Positions 26,128 through 34,453 of a stretch of 64,000 nt of DNA are shown piece by piece. The notes under the pieces were generated by a model. The model made no database searches. It was not told where the DNA came from and saw nothing but the letters and a program-made list of their open reading frames with translations. The DNA is from Treponema sp. UBA1747. GTDB lineage: Bacteria > Spirochaetota > Spirochaetia > Treponematales > Treponemataceae. Location of the stretch: contig DCHR01000018.1 in the NCBI GenBank assembly GCA_002315375.1, positions 79,129 to 143,128 on the forward strand, given 5' to 3'. Both the position numbers and the translations under genes were made by a program. Within the stretch, counting starts at the first letter, position 1. Every line of letters begins with the position of its first letter.

Positions 26128-26137
26128 ATACTAGAAT
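26128..26137. promoter_or_regulatory. ATACTAGAAT site upstream of uxaC (putative operator)
   Basis: Preceded by AA, giving the 12-mer AAATACTAGAAT that is also found (minus strand) before the xylanase at 19089-20702. It lies 13 bases before the uxaC ATG and touches the GGAAG ribosome-binding site, a position suited to repression. Confidence 0.62.
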
Positions 26138-26150
26138 GGAAGATGTTTGT

Positions 26151-27581
26151 ATGAAAACCTTTCTTGATGATAACTTTATCTTAAAAACAGAAACTGCACA
26201 GAAGCTTTTTCATGATTATGCAAAAAAAATGCCGATTTTCGATTTTCATAATCATCTTTCGGCAAAAGAAATATATGAAGACAAAAGTCTTGGAAACCTG
26301 GCCAATGCATGGCTGGACGGGGACCACTACAAATGGCGCCAGATGCGTTCATACGGTATTCCCGAAAATCTGGTAACAGGTAAATCAGATGATTTCAAAC
26401 GCTTTATGGCTTATGTTTATACAATTCAGGGAGCAGTTGGAAATCCACTTTATCACTGGACTCATCTGGAATTGCAGCGTTACTTTGGTATTACAGAACC
26501 ACTTACTCCGGAGAATGCAGAGGCAGTCTGGAACAAGTGCAATGAAAAGCTTGCATCACCGGAATACTCTGTAAGAAATCTTCTCCGTATGCAGAATGTA
26601 AAGGTTCTTTGTACAACTGATGATCCTGCAGATTCTCTTGAATGGCACAAAGAAATTATTGAAGACAATTTTGAAATCAAAGTTCTTCCAAGCTTCCGTC
26701 CTGACGGGGCCATGGGAATTTCAAAATCAACCTTCGTTGAATACATCAAAAAACTTTCAGAAGTTTCCGGAAGAAAAATAGAAACTTTTGCAGACCTGAT
26801 TATGGCACTTGAAGACCGCGCAGATTTCTTTAAGAAAATGGGAAGTCTTGTTAGCGACATGAGCCTTGAAACAGATTTCTTTGTTCCTGCAACCTATGAA
26901 GATGCAGATGCTGTTTTCCAGAAAGCACTTAAAGGAAAAGAACTGACCGCAGAAGAAACAATCACTTATCAGAGTTATCTTCTTATTCAGCTTGGAGTAA
27001 TTTATAAGGAACGAGGATTTGTAATGCAGCTTCACGCCGGAGCTATCCGTGACAACAATAAAGCTTTGCTTGCAAAGGCCGGTAATAATGTGGGAAACGA
27101 TTCCCTTGCTGATTTCAATTATATTTCGCAGATCGGCGGACTTTTGAACGCAATCAATAATCTTTCGGGACTCCCAAAAACAGTACTTTACAATCTGAAC
27201 CCGAAGGATAATGAAGCACTTGCTACAATGTGCGGTAACTTCTGGGAAAACGATGATGCAGAATTATCTCTCGAAGATCTGGCTGTAGGAAAGCCTTCAC
27301 GTGTTCAGTTCGGTCCTGCCTGGTGGTTCTGTGATCACAAAGACGGAATCGAAGAACAGCTTCGGGTTTATTCCAGAACAAATCTGCTTGGTGGATTTAT
27401 CGGAATGCTTACAGACAGCCGAAGTTTTCTTTCGTTCCCTCGTCACGAATATTTCAGAAGAATTCTCTGTAATTTCGTTGGAGAAAAAGTTGAAAACGGT
27501 GAGTTCCCCTGGAATGAAAAACAGCTTGGTAAAATGATTGAGGATATCTGCTGGAATAATGCAGAAAAATTCTTCTGTTAA
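26151..27581 (+). CDS. uxaC: Glucuronate isomerase (uronate isomerase)
   Basis: Isomerises D-glucuronate to D-fructuronate (and D-galacturonate to D-tagaturonate), the entry step of the pathway. Family features: the N-terminus MKTFLDDNFILKTETAQKLFHDYAKKMPIFDFH-type start with the metal-binding HNH in FHNHLSAKEI; CTTDDPADSLEWH; MQLHAGAIRDNN; and the C-terminal LTDSRSFLSFPRHEYFRR. Length is 476 residues, close to E. coli (470). The start at 26151 is chosen because GGAAG (26138-26142) is correctly spaced for it; an upstream ATG at 26136 overlaps that site. It heads an operon with kdgA and kdgK. Confidence 0.96.
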   Translation: MKTFLDDNFILKTETAQKLFHDYAKKMPIFDFHNHLSAKEIYEDKSLGNLANAWLDGDHYKWRQMRSYGIPENLVTGKSDDFKRFMAYVYTIQGAVGNPLYHWTHLELQRYFGITEPLTPENAEAVWNKCNEKLASPEYSVRNLLRMQNVKVLCTTDDPADSLEWHKEIIEDNFEIKVLPSFRPDGAMGISKSTFVEYIKKLSEVSGRKIETFADLIMALEDRADFFKKMGSLVSDMSLETDFFVPATYEDADAVFQKALKGKELTAEETITYQSYLLIQLGVIYKERGFVMQLHAGAIRDNNKALLAKAGNNVGNDSLADFNYISQIGGLLNAINNLSGLPKTVLYNLNPKDNEALATMCGNFWENDDAELSLEDLAVGKPSRVQFGPAWWFCDHKDGIEEQLRVYSRTNLLGGFIGMLTDSRSFLSFPRHEYFRRILCNFVGEKVENGEFPWNEKQLGKMIEDICWNNAEKFFC

Positions 27582-27607
27582 TAAATAGAAAAAATTAGGA
27601 GAAATAT

Positions 27608-28231
27608 ATGAGTGTATTTGAAGAAATTGAAAAAATCAGAATTGTTCCTGTAGTAGTACTGAACGATGCAGAAAAAGCAGTGCCACTTGCAGAAGCTCTC
27701 TGTAAAGGCGGTCTTCCATGTGCAGAAGTTACATTCCGTACAGACGCAGCGGAAGAATCAATCAAAAGAATTGCAAAGACAAATCCTGATATGCTTGTTG
27801 GGGCCGGAACAGTTCTTTCTCCTGAACAGGCTGACCGTGCCATGGGTGCCGGGGCAAAGTTTATCGTAAGTCCCGGACTTAATCCAAAAGTTGTTGAACA
27901 TTGTCTGAAAAATAATTATCCGGTTTGTCCTGGTATTATGACACCAACAGAAATAGAAATGGCTCTTGGCTTCGGACTGGATCGCGTAAAGTTTTTCCCT
28001 GCTGAACAGGCAGGAGGTCTTAAAATGATTAAGGCTCTGGCCGGTCCTTACACAAAACTTAAGTTCATGCCAACCGGCGGACTTAATGCACAGAATATTG
28101 TAGATTACCTTGCTTACAATAAAATTTTTGCCTGCGGTGGTTCATGGATGTGCGCAGGAAAACTTATCGATAATAATGATTTTGATGAAATCGCAAGACT
28201 GACAGCAGAAGCTGCAGCCCTTACTAAATAA
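27608..28231 (+). CDS. kdgA: 2-keto-3-deoxy-6-phosphogluconate aldolase
   Basis: Splits KDPG into pyruvate and glyceraldehyde-3-phosphate, the last step of the hexuronate route. Class I aldolase barrel: RIVPVVVLND, the catalytic Glu in CAEVTFRTD, VGAGTVLSPEQ, FIVSPGLNP, CPGIMTPTE, and the Schiff-base Lys in VKFFPAEQAGG. Length is 207 residues, standard for Eda/KdgA. AGGAGA lies before the ATG. It is 26 bases after uxaC and 14 before kdgK, clearly one operon. Confidence 0.96.
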   Translation: MSVFEEIEKIRIVPVVVLNDAEKAVPLAEALCKGGLPCAEVTFRTDAAEESIKRIAKTNPDMLVGAGTVLSPEQADRAMGAGAKFIVSPGLNPKVVEHCLKNNYPVCPGIMTPTEIEMALGFGLDRVKFFPAEQAGGLKMIKALAGPYTKLKFMPTGGLNAQNIVDYLAYNKIFACGGSWMCAGKLIDNNDFDEIARLTAEAAALTK

Positions 28232-28245
28232 TTGGGAGATTAAAA

Positions 28246-29265
28246 ATGAAAGTTGTTACATTTGGTGAATTGATGCTTCGTCTGGAACCTGCAGGATACT
28301 ATCGCTTTGTGCAGGTTGATAATATGACTTCAACCTTCGGTGGGGGAGAAGCTAATGTTGCAGTAAGCCTTGCTAACTATGGTCTTGATGCTTACTACGT
28401 TACAAAACTTCCAAAACACGAAATCGGGCAAAGTGCTGTAAACTCACTCCGCCGTTACGGGGTTCATACAGAATATATTGTTCGCGGCGGAGACCGTGTA
28501 GGTATTTACTATAATGAACGCGGTGCTTCACAGCGCGGTTCAAAATGTATTTACGACCGTGCAGGTTCTTCAATCCAGACAGCAGATCCTTCTGACTTCA
28601 ACTGGACAGAAATCATGAAGGACGCCAAATGGTTCCATATTACAGGTATTACACCTGCTCTCGGACCAAACATGGTACAGGCTTGTATTGAAGGTGCAAA
28701 GGCTGCCAAAGCTGCAGGTGCTGTTGTAAGCTGTGACCTGAACTACCGCGGAAAGCTGTGGACAAAGGACCAGGCCCGTGAAGCAATGACAGAAATCTGT
28801 AAATATGTTGATGTTTGTATTTCAAATGAAGATGATGCAAACGATGTATTCGGAATTAAAGCTGAAAATACAGATACAACTAAAGGTGAACTTTCAACAG
28901 AAGGATACAAATCAGTTGCAAAGCAGCTTAAAGATAAATTCGGTTTCCAGAAAGTTGCAATCACACTTCGTTCTTCAATCAATGCAAACCGCAATGACTG
29001 GCAGGCACTTTTGTACGACGGAACTGATTTCTGCTTCTCAAAGAAATATGAAATGTATATTGTTGACCGCGTAGGTGGTGGTGACAGTTTCGGCGGCGGA
29101 CTTATCTACGCTCTCCTTAACGGAAAATCAACTCAGGACGCAGTTGAGTTTGCTGTTGCTGCAAGCTGTCTGAAACATTCAATTGAAGGCGACTACAACA
29201 TGGTAAGTGTTGATGAAGTTGAAAAACTGGCCGCCGGAAATGGTTCAGGTCGTATACAAAGATAG
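28246..29265 (+). CDS. kdgK: 2-keto-3-deoxygluconate kinase (PfkB family)
   Basis: Phosphorylates 2-keto-3-deoxygluconate to KDPG, linking UxuA to KdgA. PfkB-family features: the N-terminal GELMLRLEPAGYYRF, the glycine pair in TFGGGEANVAVSLANYG, CDLNYRGKLW, SNEDDANDVFGI, and the C-terminal catalytic-base motif DRVGGGDSFGGG (Asp in GGGDS; the usual form is GAGD). Length is 339 residues, typical. Ribosome-binding site GGGAG. It is the last gene of the uxaC-kdgA-kdgK operon; its stop codon starts a hairpin and a terminator follows at 29367. Confidence 0.94.
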   Translation: MKVVTFGELMLRLEPAGYYRFVQVDNMTSTFGGGEANVAVSLANYGLDAYYVTKLPKHEIGQSAVNSLRRYGVHTEYIVRGGDRVGIYYNERGASQRGSKCIYDRAGSSIQTADPSDFNWTEIMKDAKWFHITGITPALGPNMVQACIEGAKAAKAAGAVVSCDLNYRGKLWTKDQAREAMTEICKYVDVCISNEDDANDVFGIKAENTDTTKGELSTEGYKSVAKQLKDKFGFQKVAITLRSSINANRNDWQALLYDGTDFCFSKKYEMYIVDRVGGGDSFGGGLIYALLNGKSTQDAVEFAVAASCLKHSIEGDYNMVSVDEVEKLAAGNGSGRIQR

Positions 29266-29336
29266 CAGTTTTACAAAGTAAAACTGCAGGCAAGCCGGAG
29301 CGTTGTGAAACTTAATGACGCCGGTACGGGCTTGCC
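29265..29336. repeat. Tandem hairpins after kdgK
   Basis: First hairpin: GCAGTTTTAC and GTAAAACTGC (29265-29274, 29278-29287), 10 bp with an AAA loop, beginning in the last base of the stop codon. Second: GGCAAGCC and GGCTTGCC (29289-29296, 29329-29336) enclosing CCGGAGCGT and ACGCCGG. The text CGCCGGTACG is shared with the repeats at 9685 and 11186. Neither hairpin has a T-run; mRNA 3'-end protection or a repeat relic is possible. Confidence 0.55.
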
Positions 29337-29366
29337 ACCAGCGCTAATTGATTTGAATTACCAATG

Positions 29367-29398
29367 AAAAATCCGGGCAGAAATGTCCGGATTTTTTT
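29367..29398. terminator. Bidirectional terminator between kdgK and the phosphodiesterase gene
   Basis: AAAAATCCGGGCA and TGTCCGGATTTTTTT form a long stem with a GAAA loop. The T-run serves kdgK and the A-run serves the convergent minus-strand gene, whose stop codon lies at the edge. Confidence 0.88.
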
Positions 29399-30066
29399 TA
29401 CCAGAATGGATTATAGGATTCAAAACCTTCCGGTGTCAATGAAATAAAAGAGGGGAGAATTGATTTCCCCTTAATCGTCAGAACACAGAAGGATTTTTCA
29501 GGTCTCATTCTTGGTAATGAAACGGATCCCGGACATATTATATGGTGTCCTGAGTCTGTATACTTATGACAGGCTGCATGAGTGTGTCCGTGAATTATTA
29601 TTCCGCAATTGTTTTTTTCTGCTTCATTTGAAATAACAGAGTAGTCAAAATATACGCCCTGTATGTGACCGTGAGAAAAATAAATTTTCTGGCCAGCGGC
29701 TTCCAGAATCTGTGAATCCGGGAAATGAAGATGCCATTCCATTTCTGATTCAGGATTAAAATCAGCGGGAACAAAAGAAGGGTCACCGTTTCCTCTTACA
29801 AAAGCAACAACCGGAGGAATAAAGTTTTCTTCCGTTTTTTTATTGAAGGCTTCGTTCAGACACAGAGTCAGGTCATTGGCTCCGTCACCACAAAAAATCA
29901 GAGCGTCTGAGGTTGGCCCGAACTGTTTCAGGATTTTCTGGAGGTTTGTTATGTTTCCGTGTGAATCGGAAATAATGAGAATTGTTGCTTCTTCCTTTGC
30001 GGCAAGCTTTTTAATGTCACCGGGATTTCCAAGAATCCCGTTTTCATTCTGTTTAAAAGAATTCAT
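29398..30066 (-). CDS. YfcE/MJ0936-type metallophosphoesterase
   Basis: Predicted Mn-dependent phosphodiesterase acting on small phosphodiesters. All five metal-site motifs are visible in order: ISDSHGN, FCGDGAND, VRGNGDPS, YFSHGHIQGV and IIHGHTHA. Length is 222 residues against about 185 for E. coli YfcE, because of an N-terminal extension of about 25 residues. The ATG at 30066 lies one base after the stop of the upstream lipoprotein gene (TAA-A-ATG), so translation is probably coupled; an in-frame TTG at 30075 is the alternative start. The natural substrate is unknown. Confidence 0.88.
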   Translation of the reverse strand: MNSFKQNENGILGNPGDIKKLAAKEEATILIISDSHGNITNLQKILKQFGPTSDALIFCGDGANDLTLCLNEAFNKKTEENFIPPVVAFVRGNGDPSFVPADFNPESEMEWHLHFPDSQILEAAGQKIYFSHGHIQGVYFDYSVISNEAEKNNCGIIIHGHTHAACHKYTDSGHHIICPGSVSLPRMRPEKSFCVLTIKGKSILPSFISLTPEGFESYNPFW

Positions 30067-30067
30067 T

Positions 30068-30871
30068 TTATTCAATTACAAAGTGATTGATGCTGTAGAG
30101 TCCGGTTTCTGAATCGATATATCTGTGGATTTTTTTTCCTGGAAGCATCTGGCGCACATGAGTGGCAAGAGCGGCATCTTTTTCCGGTGCTCCGTTTAAT
30201 TTGAGAATATAGGCAACGGCTTTGTCCAGAATCAGGTCTGCATCTTCGACGCCCGAATGTTCAGATTCTGTAATCAGACTTTCTTCATTTTCTGCTTTCT
30301 GGATCTGGTTGATTACAATTGTTGATGTATCTTCGATTCCCAGAATATCATCCTGTGGAAACATTGATATAACAGGGAATGGAATCTGACCGTCCCACTT
30401 GTCCTGCAGTTTTGTTAATGCTCTGTAAGTTTTTTCAGGAGCTCCCAGAGAAATGAAACCGGCAATGTCGATTGAATTGTCATCCAGAATATTGAAAAGA
30501 TCTACGGTAACAGCTTTGTCTTTATGACGGAAACCTTCCGGGAAAACCACCGGGATAACAATACCTCCGTCATCGAAAAGGCCGAAGTTTGAAGATAACC
30601 GTTCAATTGCTCTGGAAATAAATTCCTGGTCATTGTATTCGTAACCAAACAGGATAAGAATCTTCTTGTTTGTAGCATGCCAGTGCTGGATAGCCTCGTA
30701 AGGTACTTTGGGATTTTCATCCAGCGAGAAGGATTCATCCCAGGAAGAGTCATTTATTTCTAATGAAAGGGGAGTTTCTGTAATCTCAGTTATATTCTTT
30801 TTTTGTTTGTTGCATGAAAAAAAAGAAAAACAGATTGCCAGTCCCACCACGGTAATCAAAATCTTTTTCAT
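30068..30871 (-). CDS. Predicted lipoprotein with a possible periplasmic-binding-protein-like fold
   Basis: I do not recognise a named family. The N-terminus MKKILITVVGLAICFSFFSC is a signal with a lipobox (Cys20), so this is a surface or periplasmic lipoprotein of 267 residues. The mature protein alternates strands and helices (ILILFGYEYND, GGIVIPVVFPEGF, IDIAGFISLGAPE, FPVISMFPQDD), which suggests a Rossmann-like substrate-binding fold; that is inference from the pattern. It is the first gene of a two-gene operon with the phosphodiesterase. There is no ribosome-binding site, and TAATAT on the minus strand lies 6 bases before the ATG, consistent with a leaderless mRNA. Confidence 0.75.
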   Translation of the reverse strand: MKKILITVVGLAICFSFFSCNKQKKNITEITETPLSLEINDSSWDESFSLDENPKVPYEAIQHWHATNKKILILFGYEYNDQEFISRAIERLSSNFGLFDDGGIVIPVVFPEGFRHKDKAVTVDLFNILDDNSIDIAGFISLGAPEKTYRALTKLQDKWDGQIPFPVISMFPQDDILGIEDTSTIVINQIQKAENEESLITESEHSGVEDADLILDKAVAYILKLNGAPEKDAALATHVRQMLPGKKIHRYIDSETGLYSINHFVIE

Positions 30872-30904
30872 AAACTAATATTATCATAGTACATTTCCCC
30901 GTAA

Positions 30905-30934
30905 TTGAAAAGAAGAGCGAAAATTTGCTAGAAT
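30905..30934 (+). promoter_or_regulatory. Promoter of the Na/Pi transporter gene, probably leaderless
   Basis: TTGAAA (30905-30910), an 18-base spacer, TAGAAT (30929-30934), then only 8 bases to the ATG at 30943. There is no Shine-Dalgarno. Confidence 0.65.
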
Positions 30935-30942
30935 AAACTATT

Positions 30943-32598
30943 ATGAAAGAATTCGTGGCTATGCTTTTGTCACTTATCGGAAACCTGGGCTTCCTCATGT
31001 ATGGTATGAAGCTCATGAGTGACGGCGTGCAGAAAAGTGCCGGAGAAAAACTTCAGCGCACTCTCGCAATGATGACAGGAAACCGCTTCGTTGGTCTCCT
31101 TACGGGAATGGTCATAACCATGATTATTCAGTCTTCCGGTGCTACAACTGTAATGGTTGTTACTTTTGTTAATGCCGGACTCCTTACGCTGACTCAGTCT
31201 GTCGGAGTTATTTTTGGTGCCAACATCGGTACAACAATTACTGCGTGGATTGTTTCTATCTTTGGATTCAACTTCAAGATTTCAACTTTTGCCGTACCAA
31301 TCCTTGGTTTCGGTTATTTCTTTTCGATTCTTAAAAAAGGAAAATACAAGAATATTGCAGAAGCCGTAATGGGATTTGCTCTTCTTTTTATCGGATTGAG
31401 CGGTCTTTCAGACCTCTTTACAGATCCTGCCAAATTTATGTGGCTTGGTCCTATTCAGAGCTGGGGAGCCGGTTCTATAATTCTTGGTTTTGTAATCGGT
31501 ATTTTCTTCACAGCTCTTCTTCATTCTTCTTCTGCTTTCAGTGCCATTGTAATCGCGCTGGCATATAACGGAATTGTTAACTGGGAATTTGCAGCAGCCC
31601 TTACACTGGGAAGTAATATCGGTTCAACAATTGACGCAGTTCTTGCTGCTGCCGGAACCAGTACCGATGCAAAACGTTCTGCACTTATTCACGTATTCTT
31701 CAACGTCTTCGGTACTATGCTTGCTCTGCTGTTCTTTAAGCCGTTCCTTTCTCTGGTTACAGCTTGTACACCAGGTGGTGAAAACGGAAATATTGCAATC
31801 CGTATTTCAATGCTCCATACAGTATTCAAGGCTCTGTCTGCTGTTGTATTCCTTCCTCTTGTTAATCCTCTTGTTCGTCTTTCTCAGATTTGTATCAAGG
31901 AAAAACAGGGTGAAAAGAGTGATAAATATACTCTCGAATTCCATGACACTTTGGGAAAAGAAAACATTACTGCTTACATCATGACTGCAGAAAAAGCTAT
32001 TGCAGATATGACTGATGTTGTTACTGATATGTTTGACCGCATTCAGATAGGTGTAAAACACCGCAACAAGGATTTCGTTGATGAACATATCGAAGTTCTG
32101 AAGAAGCAGGAAGAATATTGTGACCAGATGCATGAGCAGATTGTAAAATATATTGTTGACTGTGAACGGCTTCCTGTAACTTCAAAACAGGTTGCAAATC
32201 TTTCTCTTATGACACAGGTTGTAGATGAACTGGAAAATATGAGTGATAACTGTTTTACAACTTCAATGCTTCTTGCAAAATCAGTTGAAAAGAAAATGAA
32301 ATATCAGCAGGAAGATATGGAACAGGTTATTCCTTATGTAGAACTTGCCCGTCAGTTCCTGCAGTTCATCAGAATCAACATCAACAAGCACCTGGATGAC
32401 AATAAGCTTGCAATGGCAACTGAACTTGAAAACTCAATTGACCAGTGGCGTAAAGATCTTAAAAAAGTTGCAAGAAAACGTCTTGAAAGCGGGGCAGATG
32501 TTAAGGCCGAACTTGTATTCCTTGATATTATCCGCCAGATTGAAAAAATCGGTGATAACTGTTTCAGTATTTCCGAACTTCTTACACAGACTTTGTAA
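30943..32598 (+). CDS. Na/Pi cotransporter family protein with PhoU-like C-terminal domain
   Basis: Predicted sodium-coupled phosphate (or other anion) transporter of the inner membrane. The N-terminal two-thirds contains the duplicated NptA/PNaS core, with QSSGATTVMVVTFVNAG and GANIGTTITAWIV in repeat 1 and HSSSAFSAIVIALAYNG and GSNIGSTIDAVLAA in repeat 2. Residues about 340-551 are helical and soluble, resembling PhoU, as in many bacterial members. Length is 551 residues. It stands alone with its own promoter and terminator. Phosphate specificity is inferred from the family only. Confidence 0.92.
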   Translation: MKEFVAMLLSLIGNLGFLMYGMKLMSDGVQKSAGEKLQRTLAMMTGNRFVGLLTGMVITMIIQSSGATTVMVVTFVNAGLLTLTQSVGVIFGANIGTTITAWIVSIFGFNFKISTFAVPILGFGYFFSILKKGKYKNIAEAVMGFALLFIGLSGLSDLFTDPAKFMWLGPIQSWGAGSIILGFVIGIFFTALLHSSSAFSAIVIALAYNGIVNWEFAAALTLGSNIGSTIDAVLAAAGTSTDAKRSALIHVFFNVFGTMLALLFFKPFLSLVTACTPGGENGNIAIRISMLHTVFKALSAVVFLPLVNPLVRLSQICIKEKQGEKSDKYTLEFHDTLGKENITAYIMTAEKAIADMTDVVTDMFDRIQIGVKHRNKDFVDEHIEVLKKQEEYCDQMHEQIVKYIVDCERLPVTSKQVANLSLMTQVVDELENMSDNCFTTSMLLAKSVEKKMKYQQEDMEQVIPYVELARQFLQFIRININKHLDDNKLAMATELENSIDQWRKDLKKVARKRLESGADVKAELVFLDIIRQIEKIGDNCFSISELLTQTL

Positions 32599-32618
32599 TT
32601 TTGTAATAATTAAAAGAG

Positions 32619-32650
32619 AGCGGATTCTTTTGAGAATCCGCTTTTTTTTT
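32619..32650 (+). terminator. Terminator after the Na/Pi transporter gene
   Basis: AGCGGATTCT and AGAATCCGCT form a 10-bp stem with a TTTG loop, followed by a long T-run. Confidence 0.9.
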
Positions 32651-32684
32651 CTCGGTCTCTGAGGCTTACGGAAGGGACTGAGGC

Positions 32685-32725
32685 AAAAAAAATCCGCCGA
32701 AGCTTAAACATCAGCGGACTTTTTT
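32685..32725 (-). terminator. Terminator of tyrS
   Basis: On the minus strand GTCCGC and GCGGAT (32718-32693) flank a loop containing a further weak stem, followed by a run of eight U residues (complement of the A-run at 32685-32692). Confidence 0.8.
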
Positions 32726-32748
32726 TATAAATGGATTATAAACTTGCG

Positions 32749-33981
32749 TTAGCAGTTTCCGATGTAGTACTTTTTCTTACCGCGGCGGATGATTACGATT
32801 TCACCACCGATAGCGCAGTCTTTTCCGATTACTTTGTTTTCATCAGTTACAACTTCACCGTTTACTGTGATTGCATTGTTACCCAGGAATTCGCGGGCTT
32901 CGCGGCGGCTTGAAGCAATCTTGTTGTTTACAAGTACGTCGATAAGCGGTGCAGATTCTTTAAGTTCAAATGAAGGAACTGATTTCATTCCTGTTTTGAT
33001 GTCTGCAACTGAAAGTCCGGAGAAGTCTCCCTGGAAAAGTTTTACAGAAACGTTTACTGCGTTGTCTGCTTCGTCTTTTCCGTGAAGGTCTTTTACAACT
33101 TCCCATGCCAGGGTTTTCTGAGCGATACGTGTTTCAGGATGTTCTTTCTGTTCAGCACAGATTTTTTCAATTTCTTCTTTAGACAGGAAAGTGAATACTT
33201 TAAGGTATTCTTCAACTTTTCCGTCGTCTGTGTTGATCAGGTACTGGTAGATTTCGTAAGGACTTGTCTTGTCTTTATCGAGCCACAGGGCATTTCCTTC
33301 AGATTTACCGAATTTCTTTCCTGTTGAGTCCAGAATCAAAGGCATTGTGAAAGCGTATGCTGTTTTATCAAGCTTCTTGCGGATAAGGTCTACACCAGTT
33401 GTAATGTTTCCCCACTGGTCAGAACCTGCAACCTGCATGATACATTTTTTTTCTTCAAACAGGTGAAGGAAGTCGTATCCCTGAAGGAGCATGTATGAGA
33501 ATTCTGCAAATGTAATTCCTGTTTCAAGGCGGCGGCGGATAATGTCTTTATCAAGCATGTAGTTTACGTTGATGTATTTACCGATGTCGCGGAGGAAGTT
33601 CAGGAATTCGTATCCTTTCATCCAGTCGTAGTTATCAACAAGTTCTGCTGTAGGAACCAGGCGTGTAATCTGTGCACGGATTCCGTTGATGTTTGCAGTT
33701 ACTTTTTCTTCAGAAATGATTTCACGTTCTGCTGTCGGGCGAGGGTCGCCGATGCGGCCTGTTGCTCCACCACAAAGAAGAATAGGGTGGTGTCCTGCAT
33801 TTGCCAGACGTTTAGCCATACACAGAGATGAATAATGACCAAGGTGAAGTGAGTCTGCTGTAGGGTCTGTTCCCCAATAGAAAGAGAATGACTCTCCATT
33901 TAATGTTTTCTGTAAATCTGCTTCTTCGCCGGCAATGTCTTTAATCAAGCCGCGCCATTTAAGGTCTTCAAAAAGTGCCAT
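32749..33981 (-). CDS. tyrS: Tyrosyl-tRNA synthetase
   Basis: Charges tRNA-Tyr in the cytoplasm. Class I synthetase features: the N-terminal WRGLIKDIAGEE; the HIGH-type motif as HLGHYSS after FYWGTDPTADSL; the tyrosine pocket in QGYDFLHL and GSDQWGNI; and the KMSKS-type loop as KFGKSEG. A C-terminal S4 RNA-binding domain (SSRREAREFLGNNAITVNGEVV) completes it. Length is 410 residues, normal. A strong AGGAGG precedes the ATG. It is monocistronic with its own terminator. Confidence 0.98.
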   Translation of the reverse strand: MALFEDLKWRGLIKDIAGEEADLQKTLNGESFSFYWGTDPTADSLHLGHYSSLCMAKRLANAGHHPILLCGGATGRIGDPRPTAEREIISEEKVTANINGIRAQITRLVPTAELVDNYDWMKGYEFLNFLRDIGKYINVNYMLDKDIIRRRLETGITFAEFSYMLLQGYDFLHLFEEKKCIMQVAGSDQWGNITTGVDLIRKKLDKTAYAFTMPLILDSTGKKFGKSEGNALWLDKDKTSPYEIYQYLINTDDGKVEEYLKVFTFLSKEEIEKICAEQKEHPETRIAQKTLAWEVVKDLHGKDEADNAVNVSVKLFQGDFSGLSVADIKTGMKSVPSFELKESAPLIDVLVNNKIASSRREAREFLGNNAITVNGEVVTDENKVIGKDCAIGGEIVIIRRGKKKYYIGNC

Positions 33982-34078
33982 TTTTTCCTCCTATGGTCAT
34001 TTTTTTTGAGTTTATTAATATTTCAAATATTCGGGATTTTTGATTATTGTAAGCCGAGTTTTTATGACTGCTTACACA

Positions 34079-34297
34079 TTATTTCTGGCGGAAAGTAATG
34101 CGTCCCTTGTCCAGATCATAAGGTGAAAGTTCAACCTTTACGCTGTCACCAGGAACGATTCTGATGTAGTGTTTGCGCATTTTTCCTGACAGGTGAGCCA
34201 TGATTACATGACCATTCTGCAGTTCTACTCTGAATGTTGTGTTTGGCAGAGCTTCTTTAACGATTCCTTCTACTTCAATAGCTTCTTCTTTAGCCAC
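34079..34297 (-). CDS. infA: Translation initiation factor IF-1
   Basis: Small OB-fold factor that binds the ribosomal A site during initiation. The protein begins (M)AKEEAIEVEGIVKEALPNTTF and includes the conserved GHVIMAHLSGKMRKHYIRIVPGD and SPYDLDKGRI segments. I place the start at GTG 34297, giving 72 residues, exactly the bacterial IF-1 length. GGAGGA (34301-34306) fits this start, while the longer reading from 34360 adds 21 non-conserved residues. It is divergent from the DksA-like gene, with a TAGTATATACTA palindrome (34367-34378) between them. Confidence 0.96.
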   Translation of the reverse strand: MAKEEAIEVEGIVKEALPNTTFRVELQNGHVIMAHLSGKMRKHYIRIVPGDSVKVELSPYDLDKGRITFRQK

Positions 34298-34453
34298 GAT
34301 TCCTCCAAAAAAATTGTCGAAAAATATGATTTTTTTTGTTGCTTTTTCGACTTTTTGCACTTAAATTAGTATATACTATATATTAAACCATAATGCTTTG
34401 CAACAATGCATAACTACCGGGAATTGTATGGCAGCATTAAAAAAGGTGGGGAT

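Noticed and set aside
29598..30112. Overlapping open frames on both strands over the phosphodiesterase gene
   Set aside because: The metallophosphoesterase motifs fix the real frame; the others are shadows.
34298..34360. Longer N-terminus for IF-1
   Set aside because: The GTG at 34297 has a correctly placed GGAGGA and gives exactly 72 residues; the extension covers that ribosome-binding site.
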